DNA from: a virus
IMG/VR virus record: IMGVR_UViG_3300034954_000564
Location: 1-33,837 of that record
Strand: one strand, 5' to 3'
Length of the DNA stretch: 33,837 bases
Shown: positions 18,271 through 25,059 of the stretch, one piece after another
How positions within the stretch are numbered: position 1 is the first letter of the stretch
Layout of the letters: every line of letters starts with the position of its first letter
Made by a program: the position numbers and the translations under genes
The notes under the pieces: model-generated
Database searches by the model: none
Told to the model about the DNA's origin: nothing
Seen by the model: only the letters and a program-made list of their open reading frames with translations

Positions 18271-18486
18271 TTAGGAATTAGTGGACTCTTCTACCTTAGT
18301 ACTTTTCTTGCGACGGGTAGTTTTAGGCTTTGCCTCGGTTTCTACTTCCGTGCCAGGGAATGGAGTGCCGTTGGCAAGTGCTTCTTCTTTGGCAGCACGT
18401 TCAGCAAGATACTGCTGCGTGATTTCTACCATTTCCCACTTGTAGGTTCCATCAGCTTGTGGAACCTTATCCATGGATTTAGCCAT
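18271..18486 (-). CDS. Small hypothetical protein before scaffold
   Basis: This 71-residue protein has an N-terminal part MDKVPQADGTYKWEMVEIT and a Lys/Arg/Thr-rich tail (KPKTTRRKKSTK). I do not recognise the family. It lies between the portal and scaffold genes in the leftward head operon and ends two bases before the scaffold start, so it is almost surely expressed with them. A head-assembly accessory role is possible but is inferred from position only. Confidence 0.6.
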   Translation of the reverse strand: MAKSMDKVPQADGTYKWEMVEITQQYLAERAAKEEALANGTPFPGTEVETEAKPKTTRRKKSTKVEESTNS

Positions 18487-18507
18487 GAGTACAGAAGTGA
18501 TTTAGTC

Positions 18508-19959
18508 CTACTGTAACTCTGGTGCGGAATCTGGCGACTCAGCTGCTGTTGGCAGGATTTCACCCTGAACCAGCATGTCGCGGAACTCTTCGCGATCAAT
18601 CACCTTGTCTTCAAACAGCTGTGCCATCGCAGCAATATCCTGACCAATCAAGCGCTGCAAGTCGAAGTCACGGCTGATCTTCACCTCAGGTGGCTCAAGA
18701 CCCAGATAGTCAGCAGCCATGTTGTAAGCCTTCTGCAGGCCAGACTCCAAATCCATAGACACCATCGACAACATCGAGTTGGTGTCAATCCGATCCAGGC
18801 GACGTGCGTCTGCAGACTCAGCAACGAACTTCTGTTGGCTCAGCGTACTGATACCCAACGTCGCCATTTGCTGCTGTAACTCCTGGATTTCCGCCGATTG
18901 CGCTTCAAACGCGCTTGCCGCAGGCTCCACGTAATAGACCTTGTTACCCGGCTGGGTCGCCATCGCGTAATTAACGCTGATTGCCATATCCTTCGTCTGA
19001 TCGTCCCAACCCTCAAGGACGAGCATCGGTTGCGAAGCGATGTGGAGACTGTGGATAAGATCCGCTTGACGCTGATAATGGGCCAGATTGAGATGAGCAA
19101 TGTCCAACAGCGGTGGCTTGCTCGTCAACGTATCGGTTTTGTTGGCGTAAATCGTCACCAACGGAATCTGACCAAGTGAGAAATCGCCAGACTCAACCAG
19201 CTCGTACTCCGACGTAGCGTCGGATTGATCGAACGAAGCGGGGTATGGAAATGGCCCTTGCATTTCGAGTTTTTGCTCTTCCTGACGAAAGACGCGATAA
19301 CGACCTGGCTCGATGACACGTACTTGGTCATAAACTTTTTCGCCAAACTCGCCGTCAGGAACTACGGCTTTTTCCCCAATCCGAACTTGTGTAAGGTTTC
19401 CGTAATTGGCTTCGCGGTCCAGTCGCCAACCGTAGACGTTGGTTGGATCCACCTCAATCCAATAGGGCCGACGATTAAGAGCACGCTCCTCTGCAAGACT
19501 TCTCGCGCCCGAAGGCGCAGGAAAATCAACCAGCGTGTGGCAGTGCCCATACGTCAGGGCACAGATCAAGAGTCGTCGAGCGTATTCATCTAGATCCGAT
19601 CCACATCCATCAACATCTTTATTAAAGACATCTGTCCAATACGGATCACCCTGGACGCTAATTGGTTTTCGCAGGATTAACCCAGCTGCTGCACGAAGCA
19701 ACCGCTGCGTATAAGGCGTAAAAACAGAGCGATTTACCCGCGAAAGATAGGCCGTGTAGTCCTCACGGGGCTCTAGAGGCAGGAATGTCTCGCAGTTGTC
19801 GCGTAGATACTCCGTTCCGCTTGTGACGGCTCTCATGATCTCCCAGCCCTTCATCTGGTCGATCACAGCCCGTGTCCTCACGAACGGACTATCAACAGTG
19901 CCCATATAGGAACTGCTGACAAGATGCGTTCTAACGAGACCAGGAACGGAGTAAGTCAT
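18508..19959 (-). CDS. Portal protein (DUF4055 family)
   Basis: This protein has 483 residues. Early segments SRVNRSVFTPYTQRLLRAAAG and LILRKPISVQGD, then TYGHCHTLVDFP, PYWIEVDPTNVYGWR, and PLLDIAHLNLAHYQRQADLIHSLH are the recognisable features of DUF4055 portal proteins. The portal is the dodecameric ring at one head vertex through which DNA enters and leaves. Its place between the terminase-side genes and the scaffold fits. The C-terminus is acidic, with REEFRDMLVQGEILP, typical of the portal family tail. Confidence 0.8.
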   Translation of the reverse strand: MTYSVPGLVRTHLVSSSYMGTVDSPFVRTRAVIDQMKGWEIMRAVTSGTEYLRDNCETFLPLEPREDYTAYLSRVNRSVFTPYTQRLLRAAAGLILRKPISVQGDPYWTDVFNKDVDGCGSDLDEYARRLLICALTYGHCHTLVDFPAPSGARSLAEERALNRRPYWIEVDPTNVYGWRLDREANYGNLTQVRIGEKAVVPDGEFGEKVYDQVRVIEPGRYRVFRQEEQKLEMQGPFPYPASFDQSDATSEYELVESGDFSLGQIPLVTIYANKTDTLTSKPPLLDIAHLNLAHYQRQADLIHSLHIASQPMLVLEGWDDQTKDMAISVNYAMATQPGNKVYYVEPAASAFEAQSAEIQELQQQMATLGISTLSQQKFVAESADARRLDRIDTNSMLSMVSMDLESGLQKAYNMAADYLGLEPPEVKISRDFDLQRLIGQDIAAMAQLFEDKVIDREEFRDMLVQGEILPTAAESPDSAPELQ

Positions 19960-19979
19960 GACACCTCAGAGTTGAGTTA

Positions 19980-20240
19980 TTAACAGCCCCATCGACGACG
20001 GGCCGCTTTACCCCGTTCACCAGTCCAATTACGACTTCGAGCGCAGAAAGAACGCTTACGGGCAGCTTCTTCCTTTGTCTTTGGCTTGCCTGTAACCGGC
20101 GGTTTCAAATTAGAACCCGTTTCCCGGTTGTACTTAGCCCGACCTTTAGCGGTCAGGCCAGCACCCTTACTAGCAGGCAGCTTCTCGCCACGGCCAACAC
20201 TAAGGTTGGGACCACGCTTACGCTTTTTGCGCTCTGCCAT
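19980..20240 (-). CDS. Small basic protein, DUF6321-like
   Basis: This 86-residue, very Lys/Arg-rich protein contains the phrase GLTAKGRAKYNRETGSNLK, then PPVTG and RKRSFCARS. That is the conserved core of DUF6321-type proteins, common in marine phages near head genes. Function is not established. The strong positive charge would suit DNA or RNA contact. It lies 20 bases upstream of the portal gene and 11 bases after the tail-tube-like gene. Confidence 0.7.
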   Translation of the reverse strand: MAERKKRKRGPNLSVGRGEKLPASKGAGLTAKGRAKYNRETGSNLKPPVTGKPKTKEEAARKRSFCARSRNWTGERGKAARRRWGC

Positions 20241-20251
20241 CGTCCTAACCC

Positions 20252-20674
20252 TTATTCAAGGTTGGAAGTGATGGCGCCGCTGGTGATGAAGTTGCAAGTG
20301 GCAACAACCAGATCACCGACAGTAGAAGCAATATCCATGCTGGTGATAATGCCTGCAAAGCTCACGCTGTCAGTACCAGAAGTGGTACCAGTCGTAAACA
20401 GCTCAAACGTGGCATCAGCGGTGTCGCTGGTGGTCAGCACATCTTCGATAAATGCTGCTTGACCTGTTGCGTCAGGGTCGTAAACCAGCTCAACAGTGCC
20501 AGAACCTGAAACCAGGCTGCCAACAAATGCACGAGACGTGTCACCGTGATCGGTAACGTCCAACGTGTCTTTGGTGATGTTCAGTGTCCAGCTACGAGTG
20601 CCAACAATGGTTGCGTTGGAAGAACCAGCAGCATCAAACTGGACCGCACCTTGCTCTCCGCGAAGGATGGCCAT
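20252..20674 (-). CDS. Tail tube-like protein (proximal copy)
   Basis: This protein has 140 residues. It starts ILRGEQGAVQFDAAG and has TRSWTLNITKDTLDVTDHGD near residues 26-45, then GSGTVELVYDPDA, and a C-terminus DLVVATCNFITSGAI. These strands and the T(K)DTLDVTDHG turn match siphophage major tail tube proteins. Its place between the DUF6321/portal genes and the terminase side is unusual for this function. Another protein of like outline is at 5600-6031, and the normal slot between tail terminator and chaperone is empty. This copy may be the main tube subunit. Confidence 0.65.
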   Translation of the reverse strand: MAILRGEQGAVQFDAAGSSNATIVGTRSWTLNITKDTLDVTDHGDTSRAFVGSLVSGSGTVELVYDPDATGQAAFIEDVLTTSDTADATFELFTTGTTSGTDSVSFAGIITSMDIASTVGDLVVATCNFITSGAITSNLE

Positions 20675-20734
20675 GATTAGACATAGGAAGGGTCTATACG
20701 GTTGATTCTAACCGCTCACAACCCACAAGCCATC

Positions 20735-21037
20735 TTAGGACTTCTTCTTTTTCGCCTTGCGCCGCCGATGTTGATAAGAAATCTTCTTTGAACCTGTTTT
20801 TTCTTTCTTGAAACGAGCTTTTTCTGCAGGACTCATTTCTTTTGTGGTTTTTGGCGTCTTATCTGACACTTTGCGTGATGGTCTACACGCTGGATAAGCC
20901 CTATCTTCGCCTTTGGAGCGGCCACAAGGCTTTCCGGTCTTTATATCGACCCATTTCTCGTCAAACCATCTGCCAAGGCCACCACGGCCTTTACTTTTTG
21001 GTTTTGCGGGTTTTCGTGGTTTTTTTCGTTCCGCCAC
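20735..21037 (-). CDS. DUF5872-like protein, C-terminal half (frame 2)
   Basis: The open frame reaches back to an ATG at 21100, but the similarity I recognise begins near GGLGRWFDEKWVDIKTGK, followed by AYPACRPSRKVSDKTPKT. The nearest alternative start is a GTG at 21037. This is the second half of a family usually seen, in my memory, as one protein (DUF5872). Its first half is the overlapping upstream gene at 20991-21191, in a different frame. The protein is very basic. A run of seven A's lies in the overlap (21026-21020). It may be made by frameshift, by separate start, or the gene may be split by an indel. Function unknown. Confidence 0.6.
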   Translation of the reverse strand: MAERKKPRKPAKPKSKGRGGLGRWFDEKWVDIKTGKPCGRSKGEDRAYPACRPSRKVSDKTPKTTKEMSPAEKARFKKEKTGSKKISYQHRRRKAKKKKS

Positions 21038-21191
21038 TGGTTGCTTTCCGATAAGTGCCACCACGCTTCTTATATTCGCGCACAAGCCACGCATTTGCAT
21101 ACGCGCTCGGATAAACCGCGAATTTGCGCTTGGCTTCTGCCTTTACTCGGGCGTAAAGCGCCTTGTTTACTGGGACGTTTTCACTTGCCAC
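20991..21191 (-). CDS. DUF5872-like protein, N-terminal half (frame 1)
   Basis: This protein has 66 residues with a GTG start that overlaps the end of the preceding 33-residue gene. The core LYARVKAEAKRKFAVYPSA, then NAWLVREYKKRGGTY, is the recognisable N-terminal part of DUF5872-type phage proteins. The Thr/Lys-rich end (GGTKKTTKTRKTKK) then stops, while the rest of the family continues in the next frame. Basic charge suggests nucleic-acid contact, but no function is known. It may be produced as such and as part of a longer fused product. Confidence 0.6.
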   Translation of the reverse strand: MASENVPVNKALYARVKAEAKRKFAVYPSAYANAWLVREYKKRGGTYRKATSGGTKKTTKTRKTKK

Positions 21192-21282
21192 AGCTGCACC
21201 GCATCTTTTTGCTGCCCTTCTTCATGCCTTTTTTCTTGCCGTTGGGCTTTTTCTTGCCGCCAGCTCCGTAATGTCCAGGCAT
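21181..21282 (-). CDS. Tiny Lys/Gly-rich basic protein
   Basis: This frame of 33 codons begins MPGHYGAGGKKKPNGKKKG and ends RCSCGK. Very short basic proteins starting MPGHY/MPYH and rich in Lys runs are common beside DUF5872 genes in marine phages, which is why I call it real. Its stop overlaps the GTG start of the next gene. Two Cys near the end (CSC) are notable. Function unknown. Confidence 0.55.
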   Translation of the reverse strand: MPGHYGAGGKKKPNGKKKGMKKGSKKMRCSCGK

Positions 21283-21309
21283 GACGCAAAATGCAACGTT
21301 GCGCCCAGT

Positions 21310-21564
21310 CTAAACAGCTTTAGACCCGTATTCCAGCGTTACACGCCGTTTTCTGCCGCTAGGCGAATTCCAACGGAAAAACCTTACCTGCACTGATGGA
21401 TGAAGCTCCTCCTCAGGCGATTGCAGCGTCTTCCAACGGTGATCACACTCCAAACAACGCCGCTCACGCACACAATCGTTGTCCTGTGACGTATATCGCC
21501 CCATCACCTTTGACTCCTCTGATCCGCATTTCGGACAACAAGGCGCGTTGAGCGGACGAAACAT
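21310..21564 (-). CDS. Zinc-ribbon protein with NrdR-like N-terminus
   Basis: This protein has 84 residues from the ATG at 21564, two bases after the terminase stop. A TTG at 21570 is an alternative. The first part has CPKCGSEE, then CVRERRCLECDHRWKT: two CxxC pairs spaced as in the zinc ribbon of NrdR regulators, including the RR.C..C..R(W/F)(K/T)T pattern. The NrdR ATP-cone is absent, so it is not a full repressor. Phages often carry such short zinc-ribbon proteins near terminase; a DNA-binding or packaging role is possible. It is coupled to the terminase gene. Confidence 0.65.
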   Translation of the reverse strand: MFRPLNAPCCPKCGSEESKVMGRYTSQDNDCVRERRCLECDHRWKTLQSPEEELHPSVQVRFFRWNSPSGRKRRVTLEYGSKAV

Positions 21565-21566
21565 CC

Positions 21567-22820
21567 TCAATACAGGCGGTATGACGTTGCCCCCAGCGTT
21601 TCAGGTTTCGCCAGGTTGAACTGTTGAAGCACAAGATACCCGAAAGCATCAAAGGCGTGGTCCACTCCTAAGTTTTTGTTGGGCAAACCAGTGCCTGGTG
21701 CGTAAGTCAGCGTCCGCAACGACTTAATCAGCTCCTTGCACCGTGGATGGATCTTGACTCTGCGCGTTCCAGAAGCATCCATTAGGCCAGTATTGACCGC
21801 TGTGATCTTGTCTCGGATCTTCCACGGTGATCTGGGGCTTTGAACCGTGAAGCCACTGCGTCTGAGGATTGCGTGGTCCGTTACGCCCACACCGCTTGTC
21901 TTTCTTGCACCGCCTGTTGGGTCAGGACACGCGATAACTCTGCGATCCACCCCATACCTACGGGTTACTTCTTCTGCAAAATCCCAAGTGGTAGCCCCGC
22001 CAGTCAGCATGATCTCGTCAAACACGTACAACGTGTCTTGATCCTTGACTGCACAGATGCCACTCATTGGATCCACGTTGAAGTCAACGCCCAGCAGCAG
22101 CGGTTGAATCGAAATATCCTTGGCCTCTGTTGAAATGTTGTCGTCCGAAAAGCTGATGGCTACCAAGCCAGTCAGGTTCTCAAAGGACGCTTCGAATTCC
22201 TGGCGGAACGTGCGCGAATCAAGTTGAGCGCGGGCTGCTTCGACCTCGTGCTTACTGACGTTTCCGCCTTCAATCGTTGTGTAGCTCCATCGTTGCCATT
22301 CGTTTGTTTCGTCGTCTGGGACATAACACCACAAGTCGTAAAACCAGCTAGCTGTACCGTCTGGCGTCGAAATAAACAACGCCCAACCCTCTTTATCTGC
22401 TAAAGCAGGTCTGATTACCTCAAACCAGACCTCTGAATCCATAAATGCCGCTTCATCCAGCACTACACCCGACAAACTCCGGCCTCTCAACGCCATTGCG
22501 TTCTCTGTGCCCTTTAATTCGATCGTTGAACCGTTAATTAGCTCGATTCGTAAGTCTGTTTCGTTCTTAGTCTTAATCCAGACCTTTGGAACTAGCTTTT
22601 TTAACGCCCTCCACGCAATATCTTTGGCCATTCGGTAAGTCGGAGCGCAATAAAAGAAGGTTTCGCCAGGCCTGTTGAGCGCTCCACGGAGTAGCTCAAC
22701 ACACGAAAGGTACGATTTGCCAAATCGACGACCGGCAACTAAGACTCGGAAGCGTTTGTTGCTTGAAAAAACTTGGCCCTGGGCCCATCTCAGGCTTACG
22801 GGCTCTGCTTTTGTGCTCAT
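21567..22820 (-). CDS. terL: Terminase large subunit
   Basis: This 417-residue protein is the packaging motor ATPase with nuclease. Walker A is GRRFGKS at residues 30-36 and Walker B with catalytic acid is VVLDEA at residues 119-124 (D122, E123). Motif III lies near FISTPDG (149-155). The C-terminal nuclease has LGVDFNVDP (D246, D250), FDEI (E269), and an acidic VDHAFDAFGYL near the end, so all expected acidic residues are present. It cuts concatemers and pumps DNA into the prohead via the portal. It heads the leftward structural block and is divergent from a small-terminase-like gene at 22922. Confidence 0.93.
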   Translation of the reverse strand: MSTKAEPVSLRWAQGQVFSSNKRFRVLVAGRRFGKSYLSCVELLRGALNRPGETFFYCAPTYRMAKDIAWRALKKLVPKVWIKTKNETDLRIELINGSTIELKGTENAMALRGRSLSGVVLDEAAFMDSEVWFEVIRPALADKEGWALFISTPDGTASWFYDLWCYVPDDETNEWQRWSYTTIEGGNVSKHEVEAARAQLDSRTFRQEFEASFENLTGLVAISFSDDNISTEAKDISIQPLLLGVDFNVDPMSGICAVKDQDTLYVFDEIMLTGGATTWDFAEEVTRRYGVDRRVIACPDPTGGARKTSGVGVTDHAILRRSGFTVQSPRSPWKIRDKITAVNTGLMDASGTRRVKIHPRCKELIKSLRTLTYAPGTGLPNKNLGVDHAFDAFGYLVLQQFNLAKPETLGATSYRLY

Positions 22821-22921
22821 GCCTATTACATTACACAGGTTTTCAACCCTTACCCCCCGTTAGACCGTTCCACAACGCAGCGCAGCAAGTTATTATCCAA
22901 AGAAACAGGGTCGAGACAGTA
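22821..22921. promoter_or_regulatory. Divergent intergenic region between large and small terminase genes
   Basis: About 100 bases separate two divergent start codons, so promoters for the leftward structural block and the rightward terminase-small gene probably lie here or overlap the coding ends. I could not find a convincing -35/-10 pair in either direction. Late phage promoters may differ from the host consensus. One CGTTCCA motif lies at 22866. Confidence 0.4.
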
Positions 22922-23296
22922 ATGCAGCCCGAACTGACAGAAGCTAAGCAAGCCCGCGTTCGACGGCTCTATAAACGTCAGCTCGAAGGACTCTCGTCAA
23001 CGGCGCTTGTCTACGATCACGCTGAAAAAGAACAGGTCTCAATTCAGACCGCTTGGCGCGATTGGGCAGATGTCAAAAAGATCGTCGATGAAGACTGGAA
23101 AGCTGACCGCGAAAACATGCTGGCTCGTCTTCAACACATGCGCACCAAACTATTTAATCAGGCTCTGAAAAAGGGACAGCTGCAGACCGCAAGCCAAGTG
23201 CTCGACTCCATCGGGCGTGTCATTGGTGAATCCGTTGAGACAGTCAACATCCAGGCACCTGAACTTAAAATCTCCATCGAAGATAAGGGCGACTGA
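22922..23296 (+). CDS. Terminase small subunit-like protein
   Basis: This protein has 124 residues from the ATG at 22922. The frame is open further upstream into the terminase gene, but that part is a non-conserved shadow. The N-terminal half looks like a helix-turn-helix (ARVRRLYKRQLEGLSSTALVYD, then SIQTAWRDWAD). The C-terminal half, MRTKLFNQALKKGQLQTASQ followed by VLDSIGRVIGE, resembles the oligomerisation helices of small terminase subunits. It would recognise packaging sites and regulate the large subunit. It is divergent from the large subunit gene, an unusual layout. A strong terminator follows. A second protein of like build is at 25060. Confidence 0.55.
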   Translation: MQPELTEAKQARVRRLYKRQLEGLSSTALVYDHAEKEQVSIQTAWRDWADVKKIVDEDWKADRENMLARLQHMRTKLFNQALKKGQLQTASQVLDSIGRVIGESVETVNIQAPELKISIEDKGD

Positions 23297-23323
23297 TCCC
23301 CACGCTCACAACTTCAGACCCCT

Positions 23324-23346
23324 GCCCCCACTTAGGGGGCTTTTTT
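23324..23346 (+). terminator. Intrinsic terminator after the small terminase-like gene
   Basis: GCCCCC - ACTTA - GGGGGC forms a perfect 6-bp GC stem followed at once by TTTTTT. It starts 28 bases after the stop codon at 23296. Confidence 0.9.
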
Positions 23347-23441
23347 ATTACACGAATACTGTTCAGCAGATATATATGCAGGGTACCCGCGCCTTGATGC
23401 GTCGATTGTAAACCGCAACCCCACCCCCTGTCTGTATCGGT

Positions 23442-23450
23442 TGCTACAAT
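23442..23450 (+). promoter_or_regulatory. Possible extended -10 promoter element
   Basis: TGCTACAAT fits the extended -10 form (TGn followed by TAnAAT) in an A/T-rich stretch. There is no good -35 box at the expected distance. It would serve the rightward small genes from 23508 or 23757. Confidence 0.3.
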
Positions 23451-23507
23451 AATAGATATATCAACAAATGTAACAAATTGACTTTGATCGAGTGCTAGGG
23501 GATCCCA

Positions 23508-23627
23508 ATGCCTTATACTGTAAGAGTCGAAGGGGAAGCACTAACGCTACCTTCGCCCACAACGTGTACGTCGAACCCGTTAGCCATCAGCGCGCGGCAA
23601 GCTTCCTATGCACTGTATACAGACTGA
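23508..23627 (+). CDS. Possible 39-residue protein
   Basis: An ATG at 23508 preceded by AGGGGA opens a frame of 39 codons: MPYTVRVEGEALTLPSP..., ending SYALYTD. The good ribosome binding site and upstream -10-like element are the only support. I recognise no family, and coding is uncertain. It would be the first gene of a rightward group of small genes. Confidence 0.35.
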   Translation: MPYTVRVEGEALTLPSPTTCTSNPLAISARQASYALYTD

Positions 23628-23756
23628 GAGCGATCCGCAGGATTCAGCGGCTAAGCCGGGTTCACCCTAGCAGCGCCCACAACTGTTCCCAGCGGTTCAC
23701 GCTCCACAGAGCGCGCTCTCAGCAAACGTAAAAAGCCAACCCTACGAATCCAACTA

Positions 23757-24002
23757 ATGGAAACGAAAACTCAGACGACTCACACAGTCACCATTGGCCG
23801 TGTGGAGATCGGTGGCGGTCGCATCGTTGCGACGTGCCAAACATCTGGCGACACTGTGATTCTGGAAGTGCCTTATGGCGCTGTGACTGAGGCGGTTGAG
23901 AAGTATCTGACCGACCGACTGACACGCTGGGATCGCGATCGCATCATCACGATGTTGACCGATGTCAACCGCGAGGCAGACGCTAAAGCGGAGGCCAAGT
24001 GA
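23757..24002 (+). CDS. Small hypothetical protein
   Basis: This protein has 81 residues: beta-strand-like N-terminus (TVTIGRVEIGGGRIVATCQ), then a helical charged C-terminus (RLTRWDRDRIITMLTDVNRE). I recognise no family. Its stop overlaps the next start as TGATG, so it is the head of a chain of coupled small genes (23757-24460). No membrane segment. Confidence 0.6.
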   Translation: METKTQTTHTVTIGRVEIGGGRIVATCQTSGDTVILEVPYGAVTEAVEKYLTDRLTRWDRDRIITMLTDVNREADAKAEAK

Positions 24003-24145
24003 TGACACTTGAGACCTTCGCCACGCGCTCCATGATCGCGGTAACTGCTGCGGCATCTGTCTGGCTGTTCTTCTATCAGCCAGCGGATGAGCGCTCCAGC
24101 TTCAGCCATAGCGGCACCCAGTCTTATGTCCGGGTGATCCGCTGA
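24002..24145 (+). CDS. 47-residue protein with one membrane segment
   Basis: The start overlaps the stop of the gene before (TGATG) and the stop overlaps the next start in the same way. The residues MIAVTAAASVWLFFY (11-25) form one hydrophobic helix, followed by a Ser/Arg-rich tail. It could be a tiny inner-membrane protein. In phages such proteins may be holins or superinfection-exclusion factors, but nothing here is specific. Confidence 0.5.
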   Translation: MTLETFATRSMIAVTAAASVWLFFYQPADERSSFSHSGTQSYVRVIR

Positions 24146-24315
24146 TGACTTACCTAGTGCAAGTTTGGCGAGGCATCCCACAATCAGGAGGCCTCGGTTG
24201 GGTGACATACGGAACCCCACGTAGCAGGAGAGAAGCCGAAAGGCTTCTTTTCTACGCTTCACGGATCCGCCCCAACTATTCCCACAAGCTGGAGACAGTT
24301 ACTAATGCCTTTTGA
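24145..24315 (+). CDS. 56-residue hypothetical protein
   Basis: It starts MTYLVQVWRGIPQSGGLG, followed by WVTYGTPRSRREAERLLFYA. The RREAER helix after a short beta hairpin is of a kind seen in small phage proteins with a compact beta-beta-alpha fold. Its next neighbour (24305) shows the same outline (beta strands, then KAEADEKL helix), so the two may be related in fold. TGATG coupling upstream; the last 11 bases overlap the next gene. Confidence 0.5.
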   Translation: MTYLVQVWRGIPQSGGLGWVTYGTPRSRREAERLLFYASRIRPNYSHKLETVTNAF

Positions 24316-24460
24316 AGTGTTTATGTGGAGTTGGGATGAGATCTCAGGCCGCAAGGTCTTAGCAACCGTCCCAACAAAAGCAGAAGCTGATGAAAAGCTC
24401 GACGAAATGTCCGAGCGTTTTCCTCACGCTTACATCGATTATCGTGGCGTCCCGGAATAA
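24305..24460 (+). CDS. 51-residue hypothetical protein
   Basis: It starts MPFEVFMWSWDEISGRKVLA, then VPTKAEADEKLDEMSERFPHAYIDYRG. It has a beta-helix-beta outline like the gene before it. The stop codon TAA is inside the loop of the terminator hairpin that ends this group of genes, so translation and termination are physically close. No family recognised. Confidence 0.5.
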   Translation: MPFEVFMWSWDEISGRKVLATVPTKAEADEKLDEMSERFPHAYIDYRGVPE

Positions 24461-24475
24461 TCCGGGCGCTTTTTT
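24451..24475 (+). terminator. Intrinsic terminator ending the 23757-24460 gene group
   Basis: CCCGGA - ATAA - TCCGGG (6-bp perfect stem, 24451-24466), then CGC and six T's (24470-24475). The loop contains the stop codon of the upstream gene. Confidence 0.8.
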
Positions 24476-24488
24476 ATTCAACGTACCA

Positions 24489-24773
24489 ATGCAACTAATG
24501 CAAGGGCCATTAATCCGCACCAAGTACCTGGGGCCCACTAATTACAGGGGCTCCAGGATCACAGCGGTTCACAAACGGGATAGCGAGCAAACCCAACGCG
24601 TGACCCTTTCATGGGATCACAGCTTGAATGGTTTGGAGAATGCCAAGGCTGCAGCGCTTGCGCTGCTGAAGTCTTGGCCATATCGCCAGGATATGGTTCT
24701 AGTCGCTTGCGGCTGGGATCATGACCATTACTACTTTGTCGCATCACCCGAACCCATCAGCAGCCCGGCTTAA
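24489..24773 (+). CDS. Conserved phage hypothetical protein (GPTNxRGSRI type)
   Basis: This protein has 94 residues from the ATG at 24489 (another ATG at 24498). The upstream part of the open frame crosses the terminator and is not coding. It contains LIRTKYLGPTNYRGSRITA, a Leu-Asn-rich middle (WDHSLNGLENAKAAALAL) and ends with GWDHDHYYFVA. Proteins with this GPTN.RGSRI start occur in many phages and plasmids. Function is unknown. It is flanked by terminators on both sides, so it is probably its own unit. Confidence 0.65.
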   Translation: MQLMQGPLIRTKYLGPTNYRGSRITAVHKRDSEQTQRVTLSWDHSLNGLENAKAAALALLKSWPYRQDMVLVACGWDHDHYYFVASPEPISSPA

Positions 24774-24787
24774 TCGCCGGGTCTTTT
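24764..24787 (+). terminator. Intrinsic terminator after the GPTNxRGSRI gene
   Basis: CCCGGC - TTAATC - GCCGGG (24764-24781), then TCTTTTC. The stop codon of the upstream gene lies in the loop. The convergent gene on the other strand ends at 24789. Confidence 0.75.
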
Positions 24788-24788
24788 C

Positions 24789-24968
24789 TTATGCGCTGAG
24801 CCGGATCAAGCATTCCTCAGCGCGACAGTCTTCCAGTTTGGCTCGAACCCAATTAAGACGACCGGCAACTCGACGGCCATCATTGGTGTCTTTGTAGCAG
24901 TGAAGCGCTTCGAGCAGAAGCATCCACTCGTCGGCACAAAAATGAATGGTCTTAGTGGGTTCAGTCAT
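24789..24968 (-). CDS. 59-residue hypothetical protein
   Basis: I take the ATG at 24968; the open frame reaches a TTG at 25031 but that part crosses the divergent promoter region. The sequence begins MTEPTKTIHFCADEWMLLLEAL and has a second helix GRRVAGRLNWVRAKLEDC. It is a small helical protein with no family known to me, convergent with the gene at 24489 and divergent from the gene at 25060. Confidence 0.5.
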   Translation of the reverse strand: MTEPTKTIHFCADEWMLLLEALHCYKDTNDGRRVAGRLNWVRAKLEDCRAEECLIRLSA

Positions 24969-24979
24969 GAATGGGTTCG

Positions 24980-25008
24980 TTGCCTTGAATGGATTGTTCC
25001 TGTAAGAT
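24980..25008 (+). promoter_or_regulatory. Possible sigma70-like promoter for the 25060-26940 gene cluster
   Basis: TTGCCT (24980-24985), 17-base spacer, TAAGAT (25003-25008), then about 50 bases to the ATG at 25060. On the other strand a TTGACT (25025-25020) faces the leftward gene, but its -10 is weak. Confidence 0.4.
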
Positions 25009-25059
25009 TCTACAAGTGGAGTCAAGGCCAAGCCCGCTCCGCTCCATCAACATCATCCT

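Larger units (their letters stand above)
23297..23756. other. Gene-poor 460-base stretch after the small terminase-like gene
   Basis: It holds a terminator (23324-23346), an A/T-rich part with an extended -10-like TGCTACAAT at 23442-23450, and a possible 39-codon gene (23508-23627). A final 130 bases have no reading frame I trust. Two copies of GCCCACAAC lie at about 23558 and 23678. Being next to terminase genes, it is a candidate for a packaging (cos/pac) region, but nothing proves this. Confidence 0.4.

Noticed and set aside
22763-22921. Upstream extension of the small-terminase-like frame with a hydrophobic start (LLLCSCLLHYTGF)
   Set aside because: It overlaps the terminase gene and the intergenic region, and the conserved-looking protein starts at 22922, so the apparent signal peptide is an artefact.
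23650-23700. GGGTTCACCC-like stretch resembling a tRNA T-loop
   Set aside because: No acceptor, D or anticodon stems fit around it.
23935-23942. A GCGATCGC (HIP1) site, the known over-represented palindrome of many cyanobacteria
   Set aside because: I saw only this one copy, so the window is not HIP1-rich and the site says little.
24002-24145. The 47-residue membrane protein as a holin
   Set aside because: One membrane segment alone is not enough, and no endolysin or other lysis gene is nearby.
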